In this document: positions 1 through 9,569 of the stretch, piece by piece | Numbering within the stretch: the stretch's first letter is position 1 | Layout: each line of letters opens with the position of its first letter | Assembly: GCF_003664005.1 (NCBI RefSeq) | Contig: NZ_RCCJ01000001.1 | Span: 1,178,001-1,242,000, forward strand | Source: Hydrogenivirga caldilitoris | Lineage (GTDB): Bacteria > Aquificota > Aquificia > Aquificales > Aquificaceae | Direction: 5' to 3' | DNA length: 64,000 nucleotides | The notes under the pieces: model-generated | Told to the model about the DNA's origin: nothing | Seen by the model: the letters and a program-made list of their open reading frames with translations, nothing else | Database searches by the model: none | Translations under genes and position numbers: made by a program

Positions 1-217
1 AGGAGCTAACCGCAAGCTCCGCTAACGCTACCGCAGTATCACCCTCCCTGAAATCTGCCAGTGAGTAAAACAGAGCCGCAATGGAACCTATGAAGGATAG
101 GGCTGTCAGCAAACCGATTCTTAAGAAAACTGTACGATATATAAGTGGATTTGTAGCCCTCTCCTCCGGAGGTATAAGCTCAGATATAAAGCGGGAAACT
201 CTTCCCCTAATCCCCAT
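1..217 (-). CDS. N-terminal part of an unidentified membrane protein
   Basis: An open frame runs leftwards from an ATG at 217 and leaves the window at base 1, so only 72 residues are visible. The protein starts with a short basic stretch (MGIRGRVSRF), has one clear hydrophobic segment at about residues 31-53 and then an acidic turn (DFREGD). It could be the start of a membrane-bound sensor or transporter, but nothing visible fixes the family. It is divergent from the gene at 257, with 39 bp between the two start codons. Confidence 0.6.
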   Translation of the reverse strand, partial: MGIRGRVSRFISELIPPEERATNPLIYRTVFLRIGLLTALSFIGSIAALFYSLADFREGDTAVALAELAVSS

Positions 218-220
218 TTA

Positions 221-249
221 TTTACTTGGACTATTTTAAGTTATATATT
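221..249 (+). promoter_or_regulatory. Promoter of the 86-aa gene
   Basis: TTTACT (221-226) and TATATT (244-249) are separated by 17 bp. The -10 hexamer ends 7 nt before the ATG at 257, and there is no Shine-Dalgarno sequence, so the message would be almost leaderless. Confidence 0.5.
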
Positions 250-256
250 TATCAGT

Positions 257-517
257 ATGGCAAAGAAGAAGGAAGAACTCAAGGTTGAGAGTTTAGAAGA
301 GGAAGTTCAAGAGTTAAGGAAAAGCCTTTTTGGTATATTTGAAGCGCTACTACCACCCAAGGAGGTCAGGGAAGAGGTTTTGAAAAACCTTTATACAATT
401 GAACTTTCCTTTTTAAAGGTCTTTAAAACCCTGCTTGATTATCAGGTTGAGAGCTTAGAGCATAAGATTGAGAAAAAGAGCTCCAGAAAGAGGGCTCAGA
501 AGATAGAAGTTGAATAG
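257..517 (+). CDS. Small Lys/Glu-rich coiled-coil protein, function unknown
   Basis: This 86-residue protein is highly charged. Residues 8-25 and 60-80 look helical and coiled-coil-prone, and the middle (about 25-60) is more hydrophobic (FGIFEALLPP and FLKVFKTLLDY). It has no signal peptide and no cysteines, so it is probably a cytosolic helical protein. I do not recognise a family. Its stop codon abuts the stop of the opposing amrS gene without a gap. The start is supported by a promoter-like pair just upstream. Confidence 0.7.
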   Translation: MAKKKEELKVESLEEEVQELRKSLFGIFEALLPPKEVREEVLKNLYTIELSFLKVFKTLLDYQVESLEHKIEKKSSRKRAQKIEVE

Positions 518-1537
518 TTAGAACCTCCCCTTTATCTCGTAGCCACATCTTCCACAGCTGCCGTTTACCAGGTCTATGTCCGTAATCAGGTAACCTCTCC
601 TCCCTATCACCTTGTTCCCACACTTTGGACAGAATGTGCTCTCGTGGTCATTTCCGAAGACGTTCCCTACAAAAACATACTCTAACCCAGCTTCCTTACC
701 TATCTGATACGCCCTTTCAAGCTCCTGTATAGGCGTTGGTGGAAGGTCCTTAGCTTTATAATGGGGGAAGAACCTTGATAAATGCCAGGGAACCCACGGA
801 GCAAGCTCATCAGCTATCCATCTGGCTATTCCCTTTAACTGCTCTTCGTCAAGATAGTTGGGAACCAAAAGGGTTGTAAGTTCAACCCACTTTCCCCTTT
901 CAAAGACATACTTTATCGTGTCTAAAACAGGTTGTAATCTACCCTTTGAATACTTTCTGTAAGAATCGTCAGAGAAAAACTTTAGGTCTATGCTGTAAGC
1001 ATCCATGTACCTGTCTATTTCCTCAAGGGGTTCACGGTTTATGTACCCAGCTGTGACCATTATGTTTTTAAGCCCTTTTTCCTTAGCGAGTTTTGCCACA
1101 TCAATCATATACTCAGCAAATATGGTGGGGTCTGAGTAAGAGTAAGATATACTCTCACATCCCTGTTCAAGGGCTTTTTCAACTACCAATTCAGGAGGGA
1201 CATTGGTACTGACGAAGAAAGTGTTCTGGATTACTTCACCCTTTGGAACCTGGGAGATCTCCCAGTTCTGGCAACCCTTACAGTGTAGGTTACATCCAGG
1301 TGTGGCTATCGTCAAAGTCCCATGTCCCGGGTAAAAGTGGAAGAGGGGCTTCTTCTCAACAGGGTCAATAGCTGCAGAGATTACAGAGCCGTACGTGTAA
1401 GTGTAAAGCTGACCCCCATGGTTTACCCTCACTCCACAGGAACCTACCTGTCCATCCTTCAACTCGCATTTTACGGGACAGAGGTAACATTCAACCTTCC
1501 CGTTTATAGGCTTCCAAAACTTGGCTACCGTTTTCAT
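518..1537 (-). CDS. amrS: Radical SAM enzyme of the AmmeMemoRadiSam type (AmrS)
   Basis: The 339-residue protein has an N-terminal cysteine pair (CYLCPVKC, about residues 18-25), then the radical SAM signature CNLHCKGC near residue 82 that binds a 4Fe-4S cluster and S-adenosylmethionine, and a C-terminal zinc-ribbon-like CPKCG...CGRCG (about residues 305-332). This layout matches the AmrS family, once annotated as pyruvate formate-lyase activating enzyme-like. Its partners AMMECR1 and Memo are not in the window and its substrate is not settled. The ATG at 1537 is preceded by TATATT (1551-1546) with an 8-nt gap and no ribosome binding site. Confidence 0.9.
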   Translation of the reverse strand: MKTVAKFWKPINGKVECYLCPVKCELKDGQVGSCGVRVNHGGQLYTYTYGSVISAAIDPVEKKPLFHFYPGHGTLTIATPGCNLHCKGCQNWEISQVPKGEVIQNTFFVSTNVPPELVVEKALEQGCESISYSYSDPTIFAEYMIDVAKLAKEKGLKNIMVTAGYINREPLEEIDRYMDAYSIDLKFFSDDSYRKYSKGRLQPVLDTIKYVFERGKWVELTTLLVPNYLDEEQLKGIARWIADELAPWVPWHLSRFFPHYKAKDLPPTPIQELERAYQIGKEAGLEYVFVGNVFGNDHESTFCPKCGNKVIGRRGYLITDIDLVNGSCGRCGYEIKGRF

Positions 1538-1677
1538 TATCTAATAATATAAAGCTTAAATAATTTTAGTCTAGTCCTATAAAAGATATGCGTTTAACCC
1601 CACCTATCTCTATAACATTCCCAAGGTTCAGCTGAGGAGCGTAGGTGGTCTCACAACTTTAATGTAAAATACTTGGC
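1538..1677. promoter_or_regulatory. Divergent intergenic region amrS / glyQ
   Basis: These 140 bp separate two divergent genes. On the minus strand TATATT (1551-1546) lies 8 nt before amrS. On the plus strand TAAAAT (1665-1670) lies 7 nt before glyQ. I see no T-box or other leader RNA before glyQ; the leader would be only a few bases long. Confidence 0.4.
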
Positions 1678-2520
1678 ATGTATTTCCAGGAGATAATCAT
1701 GAACCTGCACCGCTTTTGGGCGGACAAGGGTTGTTTGATATGGCAACCTTACGATGTAGAAGTTGGAGCCGGGACAATGAATCCCGCCACCTTCCTCAAG
1801 GTTCTCGGCAAAAAGCCCTGGAACGTAGCCTACGTTGAACCCTCCAGAAGACCTCAAGACGGCAGGTACGGGGAGAACCCAAACAGACTCCAGCACTACT
1901 ACCAGTTTCAGGTGATACTGAAGCCTGCCCCGGAAGATCCGCAGGGCATATACCTTGAGAGTCTTGAAAAACTTGGTATAAACGTTTCTGACCACGATAT
2001 AAGGTTCGTAGAGGATGACTGGGAGTCTCCAACCCTTGGGGCGTGGGGACTCGGATGGGAGGTGTGGCTTGACGGCATGGAGATAACCCAGTTTACCTAC
2101 TTCCAGCAGTCTGGAGGATTGGACCTTGACGAGATTTCAGTTGAGATAACCTACGGTTTAGAGAGGATAGCTATGTACATTCAGGAAGTAGACAGCGTGT
2201 TTGACATAGAATGGAAGGAGGGAGTAACCTACGGAGAGATATTCAAGAAGGCTGAGTGGGAATGGAGCACCTATAACTTTGAGAAGGCTGACACCGATAT
2301 GCTCTTTAACCTCTTTGAGCTTTATGAAAAGGAATCCAGAAGACTTATAGAAGAGGGACTTGTGTTGCCGGCTTACGATTACCTTCTTAAATGTTCTCAC
2401 ACCTTCAACCTCCTTGATGCTAGGGGTGCCATCTCCGTTCAAGAGAGGGCAAGGTACATAAGAAGGATGAGCAACATGGCTAAGGAAATAGCCCAGCTCT
2501 ACCTTGAGCTTATGCAGTAA
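1678..2520 (+). CDS. glyQ: Glycyl-tRNA synthetase alpha subunit
   Basis: This 280-residue protein is the catalytic alpha subunit of the bacterial tetrameric (alpha2beta2) glycyl-tRNA synthetase, which charges tRNA-Gly. Family signatures are unmistakable: [48 protein letters not shown] and [15 protein letters not shown]. Length is normal for the family. glyS follows 13 bp after the stop, so the two subunits are made from one operon. The ATG has no Shine-Dalgarno sequence but a -10-like TAAAAT 7 nt upstream. Confidence 0.97.
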   Translation: MYFQEIIMNLHRFWADKGCLIWQPYDVEVGAGTMNPATFLKVLGKKPWNVAYVEPSRRPQDGRYGENPNRLQHYYQFQVILKPAPEDPQGIYLESLEKLGINVSDHDIRFVEDDWESPTLGAWGLGWEVWLDGMEITQFTYFQQSGGLDLDEISVEITYGLERIAMYIQEVDSVFDIEWKEGVTYGEIFKKAEWEWSTYNFEKADTDMLFNLFELYEKESRRLIEEGLVLPAYDYLLKCSHTFNLLDARGAISVQERARYIRRMSNMAKEIAQLYLELMQ

Positions 2521-2533
2521 TATATTGTTAGCG

Positions 2534-4534
2534 ATGGGTGACCTCCTCATTGAAATCGGGACAGAAGAGCTTCCCTCCTCGGTTATAGTTCCTGCACTTG
2601 ACTTTTTCAAGGGTAAGTTTTCGGAGATTTTAGGTAGAGAAGATATAGATACTTACGGTACACCCAGGAGGCTTGTGTTTCACATTAAAGACTTTACCGA
2701 TACAAAGGAAGTTAAGGAAGAGTTGGTGTTTGGTCCCCCCTGGGCAGTTGCCTTTGATGGAGAGGGAAAACCCACAAAGGCTTTGGAAGGTTTCCTGAAC
2801 AGATACGGTGTAGGTCCTGAAAGAATAGTAAAAGAGAGGAAAGGAAAGGGGGAATACGCGGCTTTAAGGATAATTCACGAAGAAAAAAGCAGGCTTGAGC
2901 GCCTTAAAGAAGAATTTGAGGAGCTTCTCCTTTCAGTACCTTTCCCGAAGCGAATGAGATGGACATCTTCAAAAAAGATTACCTTCTCAAGACCGGTGAG
3001 GTGGATTCTCGCCCTGCATGGAGACAGGGTGGTTGAGCTCAGGTTTGGAGAGTTGTCTTCAGGCAATAAGACCAAGGGGCACCGATTTCTCTCAAAAGGT
3101 TGGATAGAAGTACGGAAAGCTGAGGATTACTTCCATCTTATGGAAGACAATTTTGTAATACCGTCTCTTGATAGAAGGAAGGAGCTTATACTTAAAGGTA
3201 TAAAAGAGGAAGCCAAGAAGCTTGGAGCGGAGCCTAAATACCCTGATGGACTCCTTGATGAGGTTGCCAATCTTGTTGAATATCCCTTCGTAGTTACGGG
3301 CGGTTTTGAGGAAAAATATCTTGAACTACCTGAAATGGTGATAATAACCGTTGCAGCCCACCACCAGCGATTCTTCTGTCTGTCCAGAGAAGGGAAGCTC
3401 ATAAATCGCTTTATAGGTATAAGCAATAACACTCCCAAAACAGACCTGATAAAAAAGGGGTATGAAAAAGTTTTAAGAGCAAGACTTGAAGATGCCCTAT
3501 TCTTCTACAGAGAAGACCTGAGAACCCCCCTTGAAGAGCTTGTTCCAGCACTCAAAAACGTACTTATACACCCCAAGATAGGTACGGTTCTTGAAAAGGT
3601 TGAAAGGTTAAAGAGGATATCAAAGGAACTCTGTAGAAAGCTGGGATGCGATAAAGCTACGGAAAGAAGGGTTGAGAGGGCTGCCCTCCTATCAAAGGCT
3701 GACCTTCTCACAGAGATGGTAAAGGAGCTTGACGAGCTTCAGGGATACATGGGATACGTTTACGCCCTGAAACATGGTGAGGACGAAGAGGTTGCAAAGG
3801 CTTTATACGAGCAGTACAAGCCTAAGGGGGTGGAGGATACAGTTCCCCAGACACTCACGGGTGCAATCCTTTCCCTATCTGATAAGATTGACGACCTTAT
3901 AAGCTTCTTCTCCGCTGGAGAGATACCAAAGGGCAGTTCAGACCCGTTCGGTCTCAGAAGGGCAGCTTTTGGTGTATTTAGAATCCTTGAAGACAAAGGA
4001 TGGGATATTGACCTGAGGGAGTTCTTTCCCCTTTATCCAGAGGTTAAGAACACAGAAGAGCTGGAAAGGTTTCTTGCCCAGAGGTTGGAAAGCTATCTTG
4101 AAAGGTACGGTTACGATATCATAAGGGCGGTTCTCAAAGCTGAGAGTCCATTTAAGCCTTACAGTGTAATGAAAAAGGTTAAAGAACTGAGCAGGGTCAG
4201 GAACACCGAAGCGTTTGTGGATATATACGAAGGATACAGAAGAGTTGTTAAAATATTACCCAAGGAGTGGGAGAACTTTGAGGTGAACGAGGAGCTCTTA
4301 AAGGAAGCCCAGGAGATAAACTTATGGAGAGAGGTGAGGGAGTTGGAAGGAAGGGACTTTACCCTTGAGGAACTTGCAGGTCTCAGGAAACCCATAGATG
4401 AGCTCTTTGATAACGTCCTTATCATGGATAAGGATGAAAACATAAGAAACAACAGGCTGTCTCTACTAAACAGAGTTAAAAGACTGTTCAATAGATATGC
4501 TGACTTAAGTGAGGTAGTTTTGCAGGAGGTTTAG
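2534..4534 (+). CDS. glyS: Glycyl-tRNA synthetase beta subunit
   Basis: The 666-residue product is the beta subunit that binds tRNA in the alpha2beta2 glycyl-tRNA synthetase. It starts with the family hallmark LIEIGTEELPSS, contains PFPKRMRW and the FSRPVRWIL stretch, and ends in a helical anticodon-binding-like domain (about 560-660). The ATG at 2534 was preferred to an in-frame codon at 2504 because the hallmark begins four residues after it. A TATATT (2521-2526) lies 7 nt before it, so an extra promoter between glyQ and glyS is possible. ppsA starts 1 bp after the stop. Confidence 0.96.
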   Translation: MGDLLIEIGTEELPSSVIVPALDFFKGKFSEILGREDIDTYGTPRRLVFHIKDFTDTKEVKEELVFGPPWAVAFDGEGKPTKALEGFLNRYGVGPERIVKERKGKGEYAALRIIHEEKSRLERLKEEFEELLLSVPFPKRMRWTSSKKITFSRPVRWILALHGDRVVELRFGELSSGNKTKGHRFLSKGWIEVRKAEDYFHLMEDNFVIPSLDRRKELILKGIKEEAKKLGAEPKYPDGLLDEVANLVEYPFVVTGGFEEKYLELPEMVIITVAAHHQRFFCLSREGKLINRFIGISNNTPKTDLIKKGYEKVLRARLEDALFFYREDLRTPLEELVPALKNVLIHPKIGTVLEKVERLKRISKELCRKLGCDKATERRVERAALLSKADLLTEMVKELDELQGYMGYVYALKHGEDEEVAKALYEQYKPKGVEDTVPQTLTGAILSLSDKIDDLISFFSAGEIPKGSSDPFGLRRAAFGVFRILEDKGWDIDLREFFPLYPEVKNTEELERFLAQRLESYLERYGYDIIRAVLKAESPFKPYSVMKKVKELSRVRNTEAFVDIYEGYRRVVKILPKEWENFEVNEELLKEAQEINLWREVRELEGRDFTLEELAGLRKPIDELFDNVLIMDKDENIRNNRLSLLNRVKRLFNRYADLSEVVLQEV

Positions 4535-4535
4535 T

Positions 4536-7097
4536 ATGAACAAAGAAGCTCTCGTTCTGTGGCTTGACGAACTCACAATTGAGGACATTCCAATTGCAGG
4601 AGGCAAAAATGCATCCCTCGGAGAGATGATAAAAAACCTCAGCCCCTTAGGCATAAACATACCTTACGGTTTTGTCGTTACCTCAACCGCCTATTACAGG
4701 TTCATTGAATTCAACAACTTGAGAGATAAGATAAGAAAGACTCTTGAAGGGCTTGATGTAAATGATGTCAGAGACCTCGCTAAGAGAGGATACGCCATAA
4801 GAGAGCTGATAAAGGGCGGTGAATTCCCACCCGAGATAGAGGAGTTGATAAAAGACTACTACCACAGACTCTCGGAAAAATACAACACCCATGCGGTAGA
4901 CGTTGCCGTTCGTTCCTCCGCGACGGCAGAGGACCTTCCAGATGCATCCTTTGCGGGACAACAGGAAACCTACCTGAACGTAGTTGGAGCGGAAAACGTC
5001 CTGACAGCCATCAAAAACTGTTTCGCATCCCTCTTTACAGACAGGGCTATATCTTACAGAGAATCCTTTGGCTTTGACCACTTTAACGTAGGTATAGCGG
5101 TAGGTGTCCAAAAGATGGTCAGATCCGATATGGGAGCCTCAGGGGTTATGTTTACCCTTGATACAGAATCTGGCTTTGAGGACGTTGTGGTAATAAACGC
5201 CGCCTACGGTCTTGGTGAGCTCATAGTCCAGGGTATGGTTACACCCGATGAGTACATGGTTTTCAAGCCAACCTTTCAGAACGGTTACTCGGCGATCATA
5301 GAGAAAAAACTTGGCAAGAAAGACAGGAAAATGGTTTACGGTACTGGCGAGGAGAGGACAAAGATAGTGAACGTTCCCCTTACAGACCAGAAGAGGTTTG
5401 CCCTTGAGGACGATGAAATACTTAAGCTTGCCCAATGGGGAGTACTCATAGAAAAACATTATTCAGAGAAGAAAGGAAAATGGACTCCTATGGATGTAGA
5501 GTGGGCAAAGGATGGGCTTTTGAACGAGCTCTTCATAGTCCAGGCAAGACCTGAGACAGTTCATTCAAGAAAGGAAAAGAATGTAATAAAGGTCTACAAG
5601 ATACTTGAACCTGAATACAAGCGTGCCGAAAAGAGGATAGTTCAGGGTATAGCTGTAGGGGATAAAGTAGCCACAGGCAGGGTGAGGGTGCTCTTTGACC
5701 TTAAGGACGCAGAGAAGTTTCAGGAAGGAGAGGTTCTGGTTACAGACATAACAGACCCAGACTGGGAACCTATAATGAAAAAGGCTGCCGCAATAGTTAC
5801 AAACAGGGGAGGAAGGACAGCCCACGCCGCCATAGTAGCCAGGGAACTCGGAATTCCCGCCGTTGTGGGAACAGGAAATGCGACAGAGGTTTTAGAGACA
5901 GGTATGGAGGTAACTGTCTCCTGTGCCGAGGGAGAAACGGGGTACGTCTATAGAGGTATTTTGGAATTTGAAGTTGAAGAAGTAAACATAGAGCAACTCC
6001 CCAGACCGAAGACAAAAATAATGATGAACGTTGGAAATCCTGAATCTGCCTTCAGACATGCATCTATACCAAATGACGGAGTTGGGCTTGCAAGAGAAGA
6101 GTTTATAATAGCGAACTACATAAAGATACACCCGCTCGCCCTCATACACTACGAGGACATAAGGGAGCTTTATGAAAGGTTGGAGAAACAGGGACTCGTT
6201 GATGATAGAGGTTTTGTCACCTTCAGAGCTATATACGCGAATGCCAACGGGGCTTTGAAGGAGAAACTTTCTAAAGGAAAGGAAAAGAGAAACATAAATC
6301 TGAAGCATTTGCTTTCCGAGATAGACAAGTACACCTTTGGATACGACGACAAGAAGACTTACTACATAAAAAAGCTCTCCTACGGAATAGCAAAGATAGC
6401 AGCCGCCTTTTACCCAAATCCTGTGATAGTGAGGTTTTCAGATTTCAAATCCAACGAGTATGCAAACCTCATAGGGGGACAGCTCTTTGAACCTGAGGAA
6501 GAAAACCCTATGATAGGATGGAGGGGAGCCTCTCGTTACTACTCGCCCATATTCAAAGAAGCATTCGGTATGGAATGTCAGGCTATCCTGAGGGTCAGAA
6601 ACAAGATGGGTCTTACCAACACAAAGGTGATGATTCCCTTCTGCAGAACCCCTCAGGAAGGTGAGAGGGTTCTCTCGGTTATGGAAGAGTTCGGGTTGAG
6701 GAAGGGAGAAAATGGACTTGAAGTATACGTGATGGCAGAGCTACCAAGCAACGTTGTGTTGGCGGACGTATACGCGGACATATTTGATGGGTTCTCCATA
6801 GGCTCCAACGACCTCACCCAGCTGACTCTTGGAATAGATAGGGACTCAGAGCTTGTCGCCCATCTTTACGACGAAAGAAACGAAGCTGTTAAGAGGTTAA
6901 TAGCTCAACTCATAAAAACAGCCAAAGGAAAGAATAAGAAGGTTGGGATATGTGGACAGGCGCCTTCAGACTTTCCAGATTTTGCCCAGTTCCTTGTGGA
7001 GCAGGGTATAGACAGCATATCTCTAAACCCGGATTCCGTTCTTAAAACATTGCTCGCAGTAGCCGAAATGGAAAAGAAGATGGGGGTAGTCAAATGA
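4536..7097 (+). CDS. ppsA: Phosphoenolpyruvate synthase
   Basis: This 853-residue enzyme makes phosphoenolpyruvate from pyruvate and ATP, a gluconeogenic step expected in an autotroph using the reductive TCA cycle. An N-terminal ATP-grasp domain (about 15-345, with GGKNASLGEM and AVRSSATAEDLPDASFAGQQ) is followed by the phosphohistidine swivel domain (GGRTAHAAIVARELGIPAVV, His near residue 430) and the C-terminal TIM barrel with GSNDLTQLTLGIDRDS and GICGQAPSD. TAH replaces the commoner TCH before the catalytic His. The start follows TGCAGGAGGT, a good ribosome binding site. Its stop overlaps pilM by 4 bp (ATGA). Confidence 0.97.
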   Translation: MNKEALVLWLDELTIEDIPIAGGKNASLGEMIKNLSPLGINIPYGFVVTSTAYYRFIEFNNLRDKIRKTLEGLDVNDVRDLAKRGYAIRELIKGGEFPPEIEELIKDYYHRLSEKYNTHAVDVAVRSSATAEDLPDASFAGQQETYLNVVGAENVLTAIKNCFASLFTDRAISYRESFGFDHFNVGIAVGVQKMVRSDMGASGVMFTLDTESGFEDVVVINAAYGLGELIVQGMVTPDEYMVFKPTFQNGYSAIIEKKLGKKDRKMVYGTGEERTKIVNVPLTDQKRFALEDDEILKLAQWGVLIEKHYSEKKGKWTPMDVEWAKDGLLNELFIVQARPETVHSRKEKNVIKVYKILEPEYKRAEKRIVQGIAVGDKVATGRVRVLFDLKDAEKFQEGEVLVTDITDPDWEPIMKKAAAIVTNRGGRTAHAAIVARELGIPAVVGTGNATEVLETGMEVTVSCAEGETGYVYRGILEFEVEEVNIEQLPRPKTKIMMNVGNPESAFRHASIPNDGVGLAREEFIIANYIKIHPLALIHYEDIRELYERLEKQGLVDDRGFVTFRAIYANANGALKEKLSKGKEKRNINLKHLLSEIDKYTFGYDDKKTYYIKKLSYGIAKIAAAFYPNPVIVRFSDFKSNEYANLIGGQLFEPEEENPMIGWRGASRYYSPIFKEAFGMECQAILRVRNKMGLTNTKVMIPFCRTPQEGERVLSVMEEFGLRKGENGLEVYVMAELPSNVVLADVYADIFDGFSIGSNDLTQLTLGIDRDSELVAHLYDERNEAVKRLIAQLIKTAKGKNKKVGICGQAPSDFPDFAQFLVEQGIDSISLNPDSVLKTLLAVAEMEKKMGVVK

Positions 7098-7975
7098 AAC
7101 TGGCATTGAAAATGCCGAGTCTGGGGAGGGTTTTCAAGAAAACCAAAACGGGTGTGTCCGTGTACTTAACTGACAAGGTATTCCGGGTCCTTGAGCTCGG
7201 TGCAGACCGGAAACCTATTTTTGAGCCTGTAGAGCTGGTGTTTGAGCATGAAACCGATGAGGAAAAGAGCAAAGTCATAACTAACGTTATAGATAAACAC
7301 AAGCTCAGGGGCAAGGAAGTTGTGACCTGCTTAACCGCAGATGAGGGAATGCTGAAGTTTCAAAAATTCCCAATCGCCATGGCTAAGAAAGACCTCATGG
7401 AAGCTATTGACTGGTACATAAAGTCTGAAACCCAGCAGATCAAGGAAGAGACTATATACGACTATTACTTCCTTGAGAAGGAGCCAGATGATAAATACAT
7501 CAGGGTAGTCATAACCATAGCCCGAAAGAACTCAGTTGATAAGCTTAAAGAGAACCTGAAAAGGTTTGGACTTACACCCAAGATAATAGACTATGAGATA
7601 GTTGACATAATCAATTACGGTTTGATGAATAAGCTCCCGCTTCCCTTCTCCATACTTTACATTGATTACTATGAAGCCGTTTTAACTTACTACTCAAAGG
7701 GAGCTATATCTTACAACAAGATAGAGTTTAACTATAAACGCTTCAAGGAGGATATGGATACAACCCTACTTGACACATTCCTGATTGAGGTGAGGAACCT
7801 GCTCGTAATAAACGAGATATCAAACGTTTACCTTGCAGGACCGATAATAGCGGATGAGGAAACCCTTGAAAATATCATGATGAACTTACCGGTCCTGGGA
7901 ATACTTGACCTTGAAAACGTGCCTCCAGCCTTCTTTATACCTTACGTTCTATCGGTAAGAGGATTGGAGGAGTAG
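7094..7975 (+). CDS. pilM: PilM-like actin-fold pilus assembly ATPase
   Basis: The 293-residue protein occupies the PilM position at the head of a pilM-N-O-P-Q series. It has the alternation of beta strands and helices of the PilM/FtsA fold (VSVYLTDKVFRVLEL, EVVTCLTADEGMLKF, LPFSILYIDYYEAVLTYY), but sequence conservation is weak and phosphate-binding loops are not obvious. PilM is a cytosolic protein that binds the N-terminus of PilN at the inner membrane and helps link the alignment complex to the motor. Its ATG overlaps the ppsA stop, so pilus genes and ppsA appear co-transcribed. Confidence 0.8.
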   Translation: MKLALKMPSLGRVFKKTKTGVSVYLTDKVFRVLELGADRKPIFEPVELVFEHETDEEKSKVITNVIDKHKLRGKEVVTCLTADEGMLKFQKFPIAMAKKDLMEAIDWYIKSETQQIKEETIYDYYFLEKEPDDKYIRVVITIARKNSVDKLKENLKRFGLTPKIIDYEIVDIINYGLMNKLPLPFSILYIDYYEAVLTYYSKGAISYNKIEFNYKRFKEDMDTTLLDTFLIEVRNLLVINEISNVYLAGPIIADEETLENIMMNLPVLGILDLENVPPAFFIPYVLSVRGLEE

Positions 7976-7978
7976 GAG

Positions 7979-8623
7979 ATGATAAGGATAAACTTTATAA
8001 AGAAGGAGAAGAGGGGGTTCGCTCTCCCCAGCGTTTCCCTTGAACAGCTTAAGAAACTGGATGTAAGGGAACTCGCTAAGGACAAGGCTATACTTGCAAT
8101 TCCAGCTGTGGGTGTTGCCCTTTTAGCTGGGGAAATATTCTACAGCTTCCAGCTCAAACAGGAGATAGAATCCTTACAGAGAGAGGTTAACAACCTTACA
8201 GCCCAAAGGAACGACCTTAAAAAGAAGGCGGATGCAATTCAGGCAAGAAAAAAAGCTCTAACGGCTGAGATAAACACCGTCAAGAACAGGATAAGACAGC
8301 TTGAACTGAGCAAAGACCTTATACTCGTCTTAAAAGGCTACTATGAACCTTTTAACAGCTCGCTGGTTTATCTATACAACTTTGTCCCTTCCACGGTGTG
8401 GTTTAACAGCCTATCCCAGAATATGGACTTTCAGAGGGTGAACGTTGAGCTCTCCTTTGGTTCCTACGATATTGACTCTATTAAGAATTTCTTCACCATA
8501 GTAAAGAAGGAGTTTCCCCAGCTTACGCCGAGTGAGATAAAGAAGCAAGAAAATCCAAACGGGATAATTTATTATGTATCCTCAATAAAATTTGGAAGAA
8601 ACTTTACAAGTGGGGGAGAATAG
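7979..8623 (+). CDS. pilN: PilN-like inner-membrane alignment protein
   Basis: A 214-residue protein with the PilN plan: a short basic cytoplasmic N-terminus beginning MIRINFI (the INFLP-like PilM-binding motif of the family), one transmembrane segment at about residues 38-56, a long coiled coil (about 57-110) and a small alpha/beta periplasmic domain. It would dimerise with PilO. It lies 3 bp after pilM and abuts pilO, as in other type IV pilus operons. Confidence 0.82.
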   Translation: MIRINFIKKEKRGFALPSVSLEQLKKLDVRELAKDKAILAIPAVGVALLAGEIFYSFQLKQEIESLQREVNNLTAQRNDLKKKADAIQARKKALTAEINTVKNRIRQLELSKDLILVLKGYYEPFNSSLVYLYNFVPSTVWFNSLSQNMDFQRVNVELSFGSYDIDSIKNFFTIVKKEFPQLTPSEIKKQENPNGIIYYVSSIKFGRNFTSGGE

Positions 8624-9328
8624 ATGCCTAGCATTAAAGAACAGTGGGAAGCTACACCTCTATGGCAGAAGGCTGTAGTTTCTGTAGCGCTACCTCTCGT
8701 AGCCATAGGGGCTGTTTGGTTTTACGTTATATCCCCGGACATGGAGAAGAAGGACAAGCTCTTGAAGGAGAAAGACCAATTAAATCAGGAGATTGCAAGG
8801 TATAAAAGATTAATAAGGCCTGACGCCTTGAAATCCCTTGAAGAGCAGTTAGAAAAACTTAAAAAAGAGGAAGAGGTTAAGAAACAGGAACTTGAAAAAG
8901 TAGTCGGTAAAATACCAACCCAGGAAGAGATAGAGAAGGTCTTTGGTGAAATAAACGATATAGCTGCCTCAAAGGAGCTCATAATAACCAGGATATCCAT
9001 ATCACCGCCAAGGACACAGAGCCTGGAGCTCGTTGAGAGCGAAGGCAAGAAGTTTGTCAAAACTGCAGCACAGCCTCAGCAGCAACAAAAGAGGAGGGGA
9101 CGAGCGCCTCAAAAACAGGCTCAACCGGTCGCTGAGCGTGGTGTCCCCGTAACCACAATGGAGGTTTCCATGAACCTTGAGGGGACAACGGAAAATCTAT
9201 ACAGTTTCCTTGAAGCTATATACAAAAGGGGTCTGGTATCCTATCCTAAATCTTTGAGCATAAAGCCCGTTAGTGGTAAAGGAACAGTTGAGGCTGCCGT
9301 TACTATAGATGTAATATTGCAAAAATGA
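8624..9328 (+). CDS. pilO: PilO-like inner-membrane alignment protein
   Basis: This 234-residue protein has a cytoplasmic stretch, a transmembrane helix at about 17-37, a coiled coil (about 38-95) and a periplasmic ferredoxin-like domain. The domain is interrupted by a Gln/Arg-rich loop (about residues 147-168, AQPQQQQKRRGRAPQK) that looks disordered and is not typical of PilO. It should pair with PilN. It starts directly after the pilN stop. Confidence 0.82.
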   Translation: MPSIKEQWEATPLWQKAVVSVALPLVAIGAVWFYVISPDMEKKDKLLKEKDQLNQEIARYKRLIRPDALKSLEEQLEKLKKEEEVKKQELEKVVGKIPTQEEIEKVFGEINDIAASKELIITRISISPPRTQSLELVESEGKKFVKTAAQPQQQQKRRGRAPQKQAQPVAERGVPVTTMEVSMNLEGTTENLYSFLEAIYKRGLVSYPKSLSIKPVSGKGTVEAAVTIDVILQK

Positions 9329-9338
9329 GGTGAGAACC

Positions 9339-9569
9339 ATGAGAGGAAAGATTACCGTTCTTACAGCCGCATTGGTTATAGGTGTAATGCCCTCTCTCGG
9401 GAAGGACCCGTTTATGAATAAGGAAAACGCCGTAGGTTACATAGTGATTGACAACCAGGGAATGCCAGAGAAGTATCTGGTTCTTGAGAGTAAAGATGAA
9501 GGCGTCAAGCTTATAAGAACAGAGTACGAGCCAAAAGAAGTACTCAAGCAGGGAGGGAAAAAGAAATGA
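9339..9569 (+). CDS. pilP: Mini PilP-like periplasmic protein
   Basis: The gene sits where pilP, the PilQ-binding lipoprotein, is expected, but encodes only 76 residues against about 170 usually. It has a signal peptide (MRGKITVLTAALVIGVMPSLG) with no lipobox cysteine, followed by KDPFMNKENAVG, which resembles the DPF motif at the start of the PilP beta-sandwich. Only a few strands could follow. The ATG at 9339 was chosen over GTG at 9330 because GAGGTGA (9328-9334) is well placed for it. It overlaps pilQ by 4 bp. Confidence 0.65.
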   Translation: MRGKITVLTAALVIGVMPSLGKDPFMNKENAVGYIVIDNQGMPEKYLVLESKDEGVKLIRTEYEPKEVLKQGGKKK

